NCBI GenBank assembly: GCA_004835665.1
Contig: RBKR01000021.1
Span: 558,001 to 622,000 of the forward strand
Direction of reading: 5' to 3'
From: Phoma sp. XZ068
Lineage: Eukaryota; Ascomycota; Dothideomycetes; Pleosporales; Didymellaceae
Length of the DNA: 64,000 nucleotides
Shown: positions 43,364 to 54,840 of the stretch, in pieces
How positions within the stretch are numbered: the stretch's first letter is position 1
Layout of the letters: each line of letters opens with the position of its first letter
Notes under the pieces: generated by a model
What the model saw: only the letters and a program-made list of their open reading frames with translations
Told to the model about the DNA's origin: nothing
The model's database searches: none
Translations under genes and position numbers: made by a program

Positions 43364-45502
43364 GTTATGGCAGGCTTTGTCCGCCATGTGTGATGTTTCA
43401 AATCTCGGTTATGATGAGCATTTGAGGGAACGGTGCTCTGTGGTTGTTGATTTACTTACAAGCGTTGTATTCGAGATCAACCGATATTATGCACGGGAAT
43501 TGACGTCATCATGACTGGTATTGATCTCGACGCACACCACGGTACGGATCACAGTCTTACTATTTGACACTATAAACCACCCTTCGATGCCACTCTTTCA
43601 CTTGATTGCAATTATTATGTCCCCCCTTAACAAAGCAAGACACTAAAGTGTAAATGTGCCAGAAGCCTGAGAATATCCCCAGCACCTTATTGTCGGCCGT
43701 AGGGACCTGAATGTGGTCAGGGTCGCGATCTCTGCGGAAATTACACTCAGACCATCTTTTGCTGCCTACAACTCTGCTACATGCCTGCCCTGCAGTCCAC
43801 ATCCAGCCCGGAACTGTCATAGGTTCGGTCTTGCGAACGTGGGCCACCCACGATGTAGCTGAATTACTCCCAGTCGCCGTTCTCATCGCAGTGATTGCAT
43901 AGTGTGGTACAATCTGGTCAATTTATACACATTGATACAACTATTGTTCTTGATCGTGTTTCTCGGGCAAGTCTAAGGTCCGCTGATCAAAATGGAATTG
44001 GACTCTCAGTTTCTGGGTTTTAGAAGGTCAAAGCAGCTTTTTTATGACAAGTTCGCATGAGCGGCTCCTTGTGAAGAGCGCTGCGCATGGCGTTGCATTA
44101 AGAACCATCATCCAATCTCTCTAGTATCCAACAATTTTCGACACAGGTCACATCATAACTACCCTCTTGGAGGACGCACAAAAACGTTTGGGACGTTTGT
44201 AGTAACAGCATTATGACACCAGTACGTCGAGAACATTGTCCATGCTCAAGTATGTATTTGACCAGTGTGACAATATCCCTGGGACTGTTTGTAAGCGTCG
44301 ATAGCCCCATCCAGTGCATGCAAGACTCGCAAACCGAACATACCTACTCGCAATTGTTGCCATCTCTACACAGCCTCCCTGGGAGAGCCAAAGATATATA
44401 CAACCCATGTGTGAGTAGGGGTTAGGGCACTTCGACACGAAGCATTGCCCTACTCGTAGGCGCGTGAATGGTCACCGTCGACTGTTGGTGATGAAAAATG
44501 GATACGTTGAAACAGAAATATGTCGTCGCCAAGATCTATCTACTCGCGAGGTCTACTAAGGTGTACGTGCTTTGCCGACTGGGGCCATGATTCACCACAT
44601 CAAAGCCTTGCGTTGTTCTATATTGCGTCTGCAGCAACATATGACTAGCTAGGTAGCTTTGGTGCGGTGAGGCTGCATTGCTAGTCAGTCGATGCACACG
44701 ACGGTTTGGCCTGTCAAGGTCATATTCTGAGAGTGTTGATAAGAGAAAGACATCGAGGAAAGGTGTGGCGAAGCAGGCGCGTGAGGAAAGGGGATGAAGC
44801 AGGATCGGCATAGCATTTTGCGCAGCGTCAAATTTCTCTGAACTTCACAATCGTCACACCTGCCACTGCGCGTGAAAGGTTCATAGGATCATAGCGCGCG
44901 TGAACAACGGGAAAATGTCGATCTACGCACGTTCCATCACACAGTGAACCAACTGAGCTACAGCCCGATGATGGCTCCCTAGTTATCACTTCCTAACATT
45001 TGTACATATAGTGTACAGCGCTTCGTACAACTCCACGCGTCGGTCTTGGGGTACCACTGTATCGAACTACGTTGATACCGCAGTCTGAAACCTGCAATGC
45101 TTCGAGCGTTACTTGTTACTTTAACGCACGGCGCCGAGCATAAAGCCGCGAGAATAAGCCCTTGTCACACGCTGTAACCTGCTGCGAAAGTTCAGAGTTC
45201 GAACGGATTGGGGATCGAGTGGGCTGCTGTGCGGATGATCCACGTACACTTGCAGACGCCGCTGCACCTGAGGTTTCGAGCAGATCACCCCACTTACCTA
45301 CACGGCGCTTCTATGCATTCCTTAAGGCTGCACAAAAGGATGCGAAATACCATCGTTCCTGTGTCTGTAGAGCTGGTCTCTTCGTTGTCTTTTTCAGTAA
45401 CTTACTAGCTATCCTTTGTATTTTGTGGCTGCTGGCAGGCTTTCTCCTCTTCTACTTCGACGTTCCTACGTCTTCCTTCCTCATTCAGGCAACTTCAACA
45501 AT
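43364..45502. other. Gene-poor stretch, 2.1 kb
   Basis: Small ATG frames occur at 43560-43886 (-) and 44536-44811 (-), each about 90-108 codons and without recognisable features. Nothing else is supported. The right end is the MFS gene promoter. Confidence 0.5.
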
Positions 45503-47131
45503 ATGGGTTTAGGGGTTCTAGAAGACGGCCAGACGGTCAGTCCTCCAGGAACATCCACACTTGGCGCATCGGCAGCTGCTGGTGGTAAGTGAGCTAAGTA
45601 ATGGATGTAGCAACAGAGACTGACAGTGCATGAATACACAGGAGATAGAGCGATCGATGCTTTGGAATTGAAGCGTGATGGAGACATCGTGCTCCAACCT
45701 CAGCCATCCGACAGTCCGAATGACCCATTGAACTGGTCTGCAGCGCGAAAGGAAGCTATAATGATAATTCTAGCATTCAGCTCAGGCGTGACGACATCTC
45801 TTGGCCCAATGGTCACTCCAGGTCTACCTTTGATTGCTCAAAAATACAATGTCAGCATTGACATGGTAGCGAGTCTCGTTATCGGATTTCTCGCCTTCTG
45901 GATCGGATTCACTACCTTTTTCACTGCAGCAGGTGCAAACATCTGGGGCAAGAGACCTTTCTTCGTCATCTCTACCGTCATGCTGCTCGCCACTAATGTC
46001 TGGGGTTATTTTACTACATCCTTCCCATCTCTTGCTGTTATGCGAGTGATCCAAGGCATCGCCTCAGCGCCGCTTGAAACTCTGGTCACTTCAGCCGTGT
46101 CAGATATGTACTTTGTTCACCAACGAGGCACACGCATTAGCATTTGGGGCTGCATGCTCGCCAGTGGCGTTCTTCTTGGTCAGACCATTGCCGGTGCCAT
46201 CATCGAGAATATTTCATTCGAAGCGACTTTCGGTATCTCCGCGCTAATTTTCATCCCCATACTCCTGGGAATGTATTTTTTCGTTGTTGAAACAACGTAC
46301 TACGGTACCCGTCCTGGCCCACAAAAAGAGTTCGAGCCCGAAGAGAAAAGCGCAAATTGGTCCGAGTACAAAGAGGAGAAAGAGACATACCGCCAACAGC
46401 TCGCACTGTTCCGCGGCCGTCTCTCCTCCGAGTCCTTCTGGCAAAATGTATGGAAGCCCGTTCCGCTCATCGCCTACCCTGCCGTACTATTCAGCACGAT
46501 AGTCTATGGTACATACTTCACTTGGCTCCTAACTATCTCCGTCCTCTCCGTCTCGATCTTCTCTGCACCGCCGTACTCCCTTGGCCCGACACAAGTCGGA
46601 CTGACCAACCTTCCACTCCTCGTCGTAGCTCTTATCGGCTCGCCGTTGTCAGGTTGGGCTGCCGACTCTGTGGCCAAATACATGGCACGCCGCAACAAAG
46701 GTGTTTTCGAGCCCGAGTTTCGCCTGACGCTCATGCTCCCTGCAGTCATATTTGCTACTATCGGGTTCTTGGGCTTCGGCATCAGTGCCCAGCGCGGCGA
46801 TTCCATCTATCAACTCATTGCGTTCATGTCGGTTCACGCTCTCAGTGTACCTTTCGCAAGCACCGCGAGCTTGACCTATGTCATTGACTGTCATCCAAAG
46901 GATGCCAACCAAGCATTCGTCACTATCAACTTCACTAAGGCGGTATTAACTTTCATTGCGACAACATATGCAAACGGAGTCATGGCAAAAATTGGGCCGA
47001 GCAGGGTATTCGTCGCGATTACAATGATAAACCTGGGAGTTTGTACATTGACCATCCCGGCATATGTGTTTGGCAAAAGATTTAGAGGTCTGCTGGCAAG
47101 GAGCTCATTTGGCCAGAAGCTGTCAAACTGA
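45503..47131 (+). CDS. MFS transporter, 12-TM DHA1-like
   Basis: A plasma-membrane permease of the major facilitator superfamily. Exons 45503-45584 and 45642-47131 with a 57-bp intron give 523 aa. The soluble N-terminus ends in the family hallmark PQPSDSPNDPLNWSAARKEA, just before TM1. Six helices follow, including the loop GANIWGKRPFFVISTVMLLA that stands for MFS motif A. Then come a long central loop (about residues 225-290, Glu/Lys-rich) and six more helices, with FVTINFTKAVLTFIATTYANG near the end. This branch holds drug, siderophore or small-molecule exporters; the substrate cannot be told. It faces no biosynthetic cluster; the nearest neighbour is a convergent short-chain dehydrogenase. 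Confidence 0.92.
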
Positions 47132-48260
47132 GTTGGCACTTGCTCCTTTGGGTCTGGAATGCTGCTGGCGAGGTCAAGTTTTATCTGTTCCGCAAGTAAA
47201 GAGCGCACTGATTGTTACTTTTGGGCTATCTTGGGCTTTGTTTACCAGTACAACTTTCAGATTCATATCTCAAGTTGAGATTCCTGCAGATGTGATATGA
47301 GTGAGGTTCAGGTCGAGTCTTGCCCATGACATTGGAGATCAAGCGCAATCATGGGCATAATGAGCATCGCCATGCCTCACACTCAATGCCCGAGCAGGCC
47401 GATAATCCGAATTCCATGTCATCTCCGTCTAGTTAAAGATCTCCATGCTGCTCCAAGATGTTTGGAGTTAGGTTGCCTAAGCATAAATTCGGTCGATAAG
47501 TTATACTTCTAAGCCCGCATCATGTAATTTAGGCTTATTCCTCATCATGCATGGATGCATGTCCACTGACCCATACGTCATAGGGGCTTGGAAATAATGC
47601 AGCACAACATGCAGTTATTTGAAAGATAAGTCGATGCGGAGCCCATAATCACCTAGGTACTCAATCTTTCGGTGGTGGCGTGGACTAATTTCAACCCCTA
47701 CTTTGCCAGAGAACTTCATGTAGGATCTCAACAAGAAACATAGCAGCTATATTAGCCTGTTCTTGCTTCGCCCTATACCTATACACATACCCCGACCACA
47801 TGTCACTTCATATCAGTTCAACAACCGGGATTGAAGGTTCCACGAGAAGATTGTCCCCTGTATCAAGTACAAGCGTCATCGAGTAGAATACAAAGCCCAA
47901 AGTACGTCAGTCTGTCATGTAAGATAACCTGGACTATCCGCTCAAAGAACCAACGAAAACGCACATCTATTCTTCTAATTCTCACCCGCGTCAACTAGCT
48001 CCTATCGAGTACAATATCTACCACGGAGTCTGCACAATTCGATTGCAGTAGCTGCAAAATAACATAAAACTGACAGTTGCAGATAAACGAAAAGCGGCAT
48101 TATCTGGAGCAGTCTTTCCCTTTCCTGGCGGATGGACCTGGTAGTGGGCATATAGATACTAGTCCAGTCCTGGTGTACATAATTAGGTTGTTGGACTGGT
48201 AGTACAAATGAGACGCATACGTAACAGTTGAAAGTTGACCATGGTCATTTGGCTTCAATT
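47132..48260. other. Intergenic, 1.1 kb
   Basis: Convergent 3' flanks of the MFS and dehydrogenase genes, somewhat AT-richer than the coding DNA. No gene is supported. Confidence 0.5.
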
Positions 48261-49279
48261 CTACATTTTGCTTCCATCGTTAATCTTCGAAAGAATTTCT
48301 TCAGTCCAGTCCCACAGTCTCTTCGCTAACTCATTGTCCTTGGCGAGCGGCGTTAGTTTCTCTGTAAAATCAACTCCCACTGGTTTATAGAATCCTCCTT
48401 TCGCCAACTCCTCTCTTGTTGCACAAGCAGCGCACCAAAGCTGATTCCACGCACCCTGGTGCGGTTCCTTCGGGATAATTCCATTGATCCAGCACCCAAA
48501 ATCGTTGAACACCTTGTTAAACCCGCGCAACCCGTCAAGCATGGGTGTTTTCACAACACCAGGATGTACAGACACTGACATAATCTGTGGATATCGACGG
48601 CCCAACTCCGATGCAAACAAAATGTTCGCCAATTTTGATTGACCGTACCTTGCCCATGGCCCGAGGATCGTGCGGCTCATTTTGCCACCTCTCTGGATTT
48701 CGTCGAACGCAATTCCGCCCTTGATTAAACGATGAAGCTCATAGCCTTCAGATGTGGTGGTTACTACACGTACGTCGCCACCCGGGGCCTTTGCCGCATT
48801 CGTGAGATAAGGAAGAACTTGCTTTATGAGCATCGCATGGCCAAGGTGATTTGTAGCAAATTGTATTTCGTAGCCATCAATGCTGAGGCTGGGAGGATTC
48901 GCGATTATGCCAGCATTGAGAAGGACGATATCTAGGCGGTTGTCTTTGAACCCGGTCTCTATGCCACGAACAACGGACTGTAGAGATGAAAGGTCGAGCT
49001 CGATAAAACTAAGTGGTATAGCGGGGTGGTTTGCTTGAATTTCGGCTATGAGATTTTTGGCGGCCGTAGTATTGCGCCCAGTGAAGTAGAGATGCTCCGG
49101 TGAGTGTGCTGCAAAAGCTTTGACAGACTCCGCGCCTATGCCTGCGGTGCCTGTCGATCTTAGCACGTAAATCAACCATGAGTCGGATGACGCATACCGC
49201 CAGTGACTAGGATGATTTTCCCTGCCAATGATGGGATATCTGCAGCTGGATCGAAAGAAATGCCAGTCTCGACTGCCAT
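48261..49279 (-). CDS. Short-chain dehydrogenase/reductase
   Basis: An NAD(P)-dependent oxidoreductase. Exons 49198-49279 and 48261-49150 with a 47-bp intron give 323 aa starting MAVETGISFDPAADIPSLAG. The splice restores ILVTGGTAGIGAESVK, the Rossmann TGxxxGIG motif. LNAGI carries the NAG structural motif, VVTTTSEGYE holds the catalytic-Ser strand and ARYGQSKLAN the catalytic Tyr and Lys. VHPGVVKTPML follows. The substrate-binding C-terminus resembles retinol-dehydrogenase and WW-domain-oxidoreductase relatives used widely in fungal lipid and secondary metabolism. Substrate unknown. There is no signal peptide; a cytosolic enzyme is likely. Confidence 0.93.
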
Positions 49280-49659
49280 TTCAGAGGTCGGTTCGGATGT
49301 CCGATAACGGTGAAGTGCTTTCGCGATTTTTCAATCAAGTCCGTCGCGCGACAATCAAGGACAACTGTGACGAAACGGTGACAAAGTCTCTTCCTTTATA
49401 GTCTCGTTTACTCCTGAAGAATGGCCCGTCCAGGCGGAAGTTGTCAAAAGGTGCATTATCTCCGGTCAAAATATGCACTCTTACTCTTGCGGAAAGAGCA
49501 TTTCGGGGTAACACGCTGCCGATGTGCAGAAAGCACAGACCTCTTTCAAAGTGCAAACCCAACGACGTTCCGACGGCGTTAACTCAAGTTTTGTGCTTTG
49601 TTGCATGCGAGTAGGCAGCAAGATTGTGCATGGTGTGCCATAGTTTGCTCGCGGACCCT
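49280..49659. other. Intergenic
   Basis: Upstream of the dehydrogenase and 3' flank of CTU2. No gene is supported. Confidence 0.5.
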
Positions 49660-50859
49660 TTAATGGTTACGCGTGGTTGGGGTCGGCTGCGGCAGCGATC
49701 GGGTGCAGCCATAGCATACGTTCTTGCCGGCTACTGCAGAACTCTGAGTCCCATCTTGTTGATAGCCTCCCCAGCCATGGATGCCAAACCGGCCACCAGA
49801 TACGGGCATGTCGCACAAGCCACACCGCGGGTCAGACTCTGCACCTGTAGGTACTTCGAGTTTTCCTGAGGTGCGAACCACGTTTGAAACGATACTTGGA
49901 AAACTTTCCTCTACAGATTCGAAGTACTGCTTCATAAGGTCGTCAATGGTCGTGTTTTTCGAGCTTGTGGATGCCTGTGTTGCGCCAGAAGAGGGCTCAT
50001 GGACCAGTGATGCCAGCCCAAATTCGGCGAGGCCGACATACGACACCAGCTCCTTTTTGAGAACATCGCGAAGAGGGTAGTGGAAATAAACACCAAAGGG
50101 GGACTTTCCATCAGCTACCTGCCATGGTAACGAAAATCCGCGACCTTTGCAGGTTTCGGCGAGTGTCTTCTCGGCGAGGGCAGTGGTACTGTCGCCCCAC
50201 AGAATGCTCTGGCATCCTGTTGACTTTGCGTGCTCAACTATCAGCCTAGTTCGCAGCGTTGAGAGTACGTCTGCGCGCGCCGTTGCAGAGGTGAGCGAGT
50301 TAATCAAACCAGCCAACTGTATTTGGTTGTTTACTTCTCCTCCTTGATCAGAGTCGGGGATCAGATGTCGCAAGACTGCATCGTCCGGAATAACACGAAG
50401 TACATGGTGCAGTGGCAGCGCCGCATACTCGTGACCGGGGTACTGATTACGGACATTGTCGAGTAGGTTCTCTACTGGTAGAGTCTGTTCGACATTTCCG
50501 ATAGCGACTATACTGAGAGCAAAGCCTGTACGGCCCGTCTTGCTCATCTGAGTCTTCAGATGCAGATCCAGGACGCGGAGCAGGGTAGTTGACGAGACGC
50601 CAAAAGATAAGGGTAGCAGCACTTTGCGTTCTTGGTTAGTGTGGAAGTTGACACGGAAGGTTTCTAGTCGTTTGATGGCCTTTGTGTGCACGTAGCGAGC
50701 AAAACAGTCCCTACATGAAATTTCAGCATGCATCATTCACTCGGACAACAGGACTGACTGGCAAAGTGGCTCCAGGCGCACGACTAGCACAGAGACGCTC
50801 TCCTTGCATCTTCTACAGAGCTCTCCGGCCGAGTCTTCGGCGGTCCTGCCGGGCATCAT
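49660..50859 (-). CDS. CTU2: Cytosolic tRNA 2-thiolation protein 2
   Basis: The partner of CTU1 (NCS6) in 2-thiolation of wobble uridine-34 in cytosolic tRNAs for Lys, Glu and Gln. Exons 50759-50859 and 49660-50710 with a 48-bp intron give 383 aa. The N-terminal zinc motif is CRRCKES ... LCQDCF, the second pair restored by splicing. The PP-loop-like core follows, with VLLPLSFGVSSTTLLRVLD in the position of the ATP-binding loop, then QSILWGDSTTALAEKTLAET and GVYFHYPLRDVLKKELVSYV. The C-terminus holds a second Cys cluster (CGLCDMP and CYGC). Two adjacent ATGs (50859 and 50856) are equally possible starts. Divergent from the Ptm1-like gene. Confidence 0.92.
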
Positions 50860-51199
50860 GTGTGGGTGGTCGAGGTGTGATTTGGCAGCGCAGCGCAATT
50901 CGGCAGTGCAAGCGTGGCGTGGTGGTGCTTGCCCCTTGCGACTCGGCCGCTGCACCGCCACAAGCGTGGTGCCTGGAGCGCGCTAGCAGCCCAAGCTCCC
51001 GCGGCGCTGGAGTTCGCGGCAGTGACGACGCGCAGCCAACCACTCGACACGGCAGCTTTCTGCACCAGCCCTCTACTCGGGCCCCCAGGACTACAGGCCA
51101 CCATCGCATCGCCGAAGCTACACACGACGTCCACCTGCGCCCCGGGCCGCACTGTAACCGAACGACCGCCAGCTCCGCCAGCTGGCCTCAAGCCACACG
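50860..51199. promoter_or_regulatory. Shared divergent promoter region of CTU2 and Ptm1-like genes
   Basis: 340 bp between the two ATGs. GC-rich, with no TATA-like box that I can point to and no open frame of interest. Confidence 0.5.
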
Positions 51200-52983
51200 A
51201 TGAAGCAGCAATGGCTGCGCAGCATAGGCCTGCTGTTGCTATCCACGGCAGCAGCAGTAGCAGCCATCGATGTCACGCTCACTCGCGACGACCCGCAGAA
51301 GTGCTCGGGCATGTACAGCAAGAAATCATGGGGCGGCAAGGTCGAGCCGTTCATCCTCGTCAAGTTCCTCAAGAAGGGCGACCAGAACAAGGACATTGAG
51401 GATCCCACAGTGGGCGTCGTCATCTGGGAGTGGAAGGACTCGCTGCTGCTCGGCAAGCCGACCGAGATGCCCGTCGACGACGTGAGTACATGTCCATGAG
51501 TGTGTTTGTGCGAAGCTCACTGGCCACAGCGCTCCTACATATGCAACGACGACGCCATCGACGCAAAGCTGTGCAACGGCACCCACAAGGGCGAATGGAT
51601 CCTCGCAGACGACGCCGAATCTGTCTCCAAAATGCACATTCGAACCGACGCCGTCCATCTCAACGACCCTAAGCCGATCAACTACCCGGTCGCCAGCGGA
51701 GAGCGTAAGCTGGCCATCAAAACAGGATACTACTGCGTCGCTACTGCTGCCTACACCAAAGACGTCAATTACGAAGCAATCATCACCTTCCGTAATGCCT
51801 ATGGCGAGCTTCCTGCAGCCCAAATCGCGAAGCTGCCCTTCTACGGCGGCATCACCATCGTCTACTTTGTCGTCCTGCTATTCTGGGGTTTCCTGTATTA
51901 CCAGAACAGGCACGACATTCTGGCGGTCCAGAACTACATCACCGCCATATTGGTTTTCCTGGTGGTGGAAATGCTCATGACCTGGGGCTTCTACGACTAT
52001 CAGAATCGCCACGGCAACAACATTGGCACCAAGGTGCTCATGGTTGTTGTCGCCGTATTGAACGCATTCCGCAACTCCTTCTCCTTCTTCCTTCTGCTTA
52101 TTGTGTGCATGGGTTATGGTGTCGTTAAGCCTTCCCTTGGCAAGACCATGACCATCGTTCGCTGGCTGGCCGTTGCTCACTTTGTATTCGGCGTCATCTA
52201 CGCTATCGCCTCGCTTACTGTTCGTCCTGATGACGCAGGCCCTCTTGTTCTGCTTGTCATTCTGCCTCTATCCGCTACGTTGACTGCTTTCTATATCTGG
52301 ACCTTGAACTCTTTGAACCTTACAATGAAGGATCTTATGGAACGCAAGCAACACGTCAAAGCTACCATGTACAAGAGGCTCTGGTGGTGCATCCTAACCA
52401 GCATCGTTGTTATCTTTGGGTTTTTCTTTATCAACAGCTTCACGTTTGCCGGGGCCTCCACCCCAGACTTTGCCCCTACACACTGGCAGACGAGGTGGTT
52501 CGTCCTGGATGGTTGGCTGAACTTGGTCTATCTGGCAGATGTTTGCTTTGTCGCATATATGTGGAGACCAACAGCAAACAACAGGAGGTTTGCTATGAGT
52601 GACGAGGTAAGCACAATGCACTATTGATCACTACTGTGCTAATGCGTACACAGATTGCGCAAGATGATGAAGGCTTTGAAATTGCTTCCATCCGCGACTC
52701 ACTGGACGAGGAAGATGGTCCTTCAGACCACCCTCCATCATACGACCCAGTGCGCCCGCAGCGCGATGCAGCCCGCGATGCCTCGCCATTACCTGCCCCT
52801 CAGCCGCAAAAACCTATTCATCCACCGAGAGAATCTCTTGATGGCGATACCATCTTTGCGGTAGGTGAAGACGACAAATGGAGTGATGATGAGGACGACC
52901 TGGAGCCAGCAAGTCCGAAAGGTAGCGATGATGAGCATGCGAGACTAACAAGTCACGCGAGTCAGAGTCGAAAGAACGATTAG
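51200..52983 (+). CDS. Ptm1/GPR107-type seven-transmembrane secretory-pathway protein
   Basis: Exons 51200-51481, 51530-52606 and 52654-52983, all phase 0, give 562 aa. A signal peptide (MKQQWLRSIGLLLLSTAAAVAA) precedes a lumenal GOLD-like domain of about 200 residues with Cys pairs (KCSGMY, YICNDD, LCNGTH, YYCVA). Seven helices follow, from LPFYGGITIVYFVVLLFWGF to LVYLADVCFVAYMWRP, with the family stretch YDYQNRHGNN and a Leu/Val-rich third helix. The cytosolic tail is acidic with Ser/Pro clusters (DDKWSDDEDDLEP), a likely trafficking or phosphorylation region. Members such as yeast Ptm1 and animal GPR107/TMEM87 act at the Golgi and endosomes. The exact role in fungi is unclear. Confidence 0.92.
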
Positions 52984-53278
52984 CTGATAAGTTCGTTGAG
53001 GAGGGTTTTGAGGCATTGTTTCTTGGAGCTGGCGTTCAGGGTTCCAGCAGGCTGCCCACTGTGAGGCTATGTATCGATTATGACTAGGCATATCTGGCGC
53101 AATCTATCTATTTAGATTTGTTGGAAAGAGTTTATGCACCTGACGTGAAGGTGGACATGATCGCGACGGCAATTCGTCCGAGGTATCATCCTTATCGATT
53201 GTGACTCTTGGGGCCGCAGCTCAACTTTCAGTCAAAGCTCGATGCCTTGCCCAGCACACGTCCTACTCTACATATAAC

Positions 53279-54586
53279 ATGTCGGCACTGTCGAATTCAG
53301 TGTTTGCAAGGTCTTCTGCATATATTTGCAGTTCATGCCAAAACAGTCTCAGTGCCTGGCGCAGCGTGCGCATCACAACAGCTCGCACTATCAGCACTGT
53401 GTCATCGACAAGCACTCGCCACGCGCCGCAGCGAGTGCAACCCGCGCGACCAGAACCTACAACATCAAACCTCAAATATACAGCATGTGCTGTTACTCCT
53501 CAAAGTGCGAATTCTCGCTTTTATTCGACAGCGAACGACGTGCCACAAGCTACAGACTCGGGCATCGCGCCACTTCCGCATCGTCGCCTCCTCTACATAT
53601 CCGGCCCCGACACGGTCAAATTCTTGCAGGGCTTGATCACAAACAACGTCCATACCGACCGCAACCAGCCTTTCTTTGCAGCATTCCTTGACTCCAGAGG
53701 TCGAGTGCTATGGGACGTCTTTGTGTGGGTCTACCCGGAGCTGCTGGAAGAAAAGAAACAGTGGAACTGTTACATTGAAGTCGACACATCGGAGGTCGAA
53801 GCGCTGAAAAAGCACTTGAAGCGGCACAAACTTAGAAGCAAGGTTGTCATTGAGGTTGTGCCGATAGAAGAGCTAGGAGTGTGGGCAGCATGGGGTCGAG
53901 CGTACGGGAGCGTCCACAGGCAGGCAGTGATTGCAGACATGCCAGATCCACGTGGCGATATGTCGACACTCTGGCGCATACTTGCAAGGCCTAATGGTAG
54001 GCTCGTTGGCGATGGGGGAGAAGTACAAGACGTACAGCAATACCATCTGCAGCGCTATATCGCAGGCATTGCCGAAGGGCCGCAAGAAATACCAAGAGAA
54101 AGCGCGTTGCCGATGGAGGTCAATATCGACCTGGCGCAAGGCATAGATTTCAAGAAAGGGTGCTATGTTGGTCAGGAACTTACGATACGGACCAAACACA
54201 CTGGCGTTGTTCGGAAGCGCATACTACCTATACAGTTGGACTTCGCCGCCGGCTCTTCGCCCTCAACCTCCTTTCTCGAACCAGGAAACGACATCAAGCA
54301 GCTTGATGAAACGGGTATAACAAAGAAGGGTCGTGCAGCCGGCAAGTTTGTCGCTAATATCGGCAACTTCGGCCTTGCACTGTGTCGATTAGAGATGATG
54401 ACCCCCATGAGAATTAGCGCTGAGGGTGGGAGCTACAGAGAGGGCATGGAATTTGGTATTGGTGTGGGAGAGAGTGGGCGCGTAGCCAGGGTCAAACCCA
54501 TACTGCACCCTTGGTTTGAGGAGAGGGAGAGACATTTATGGGCTAAGAGCAAACCTAAGAACACGGTAAACTTGCAGCCTGAGTAG
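53279..54586 (+). CDS. IBA57: IBA57/CAF17 mitochondrial iron-sulfur assembly factor
   Basis: A folate-binding GcvT-like protein needed for late 4Fe-4S cluster assembly in mitochondria. A single exon, 435 aa, starting at the first ATG (MSALSNSVFARSSAYICSSC). The first 80 residues are Arg/Ser/Thr-rich and fit a mitochondrial presequence. LLYISGPDTVKFLQGLITNN, FFAAFLDSRGRVLWDVFV and the signature KKGCYVGQELTIRTKHTGVV, with the invariant Cys near residue 295, identify the YgfZ/IBA57 branch. The C-terminal β-barrel part starts at RKRILPIQL. No intron is needed. Confidence 0.95.
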   Translation: MSALSNSVFARSSAYICSSCQNSLSAWRSVRITTARTISTVSSTSTRHAPQRVQPARPEPTTSNLKYTACAVTPQSANSRFYSTANDVPQATDSGIAPLPHRRLLYISGPDTVKFLQGLITNNVHTDRNQPFFAAFLDSRGRVLWDVFVWVYPELLEEKKQWNCYIEVDTSEVEALKKHLKRHKLRSKVVIEVVPIEELGVWAAWGRAYGSVHRQAVIADMPDPRGDMSTLWRILARPNGRLVGDGGEVQDVQQYHLQRYIAGIAEGPQEIPRESALPMEVNIDLAQGIDFKKGCYVGQELTIRTKHTGVVRKRILPIQLDFAAGSSPSTSFLEPGNDIKQLDETGITKKGRAAGKFVANIGNFGLALCRLEMMTPMRISAEGGSYREGMEFGIGVGESGRVARVKPILHPWFEERERHLWAKSKPKNTVNLQPE

Positions 54587-54840
54587 TCATGAACGGTCAA
54601 TAGAGCCTTAACGCTGCTAGGCCAATGTACGTCCCTCTGATGACAATGTGCCGCAATACGCTCACCGGTAAAACGGCACTAGCAGTGGCTCAGCTCCCCG
54701 GCGTCATCAGCCTCGCTTGCGCCGACCATCTTTGCAACTCACCTTCCACATCTAATATTTTAGATCTTGCCGTGAAGATACTGAAGCGACTGATATTCTG
54801 ACACCTCCCATTCCCTGTGGTAACAGGTCCATTTCCCACC

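Noticed and set aside
44948..44967. tRNA-like A-box on the minus strand (CGGGCTGTAGCTCAGTTGGT)
   Set aside because: The D-arm does not close, no T-arm motif like GTTCGAATC follows, and no complementary acceptor end occurs at tRNA distance. At most a tRNA fragment or chance.
45162..45512. 116-codon frame upstream of the MFS gene, ending in a hydrophobic segment
   Set aside because: It starts with TTG, has no ATG at a sensible place and overlaps the MFS start. It is probably 5' UTR.
45503..49279. A transporter-dehydrogenase secondary-metabolite cluster
   Set aside because: There is no synthase, terpene cyclase, P450 or pathway regulator nearby, and the neighbours on both sides are housekeeping genes.
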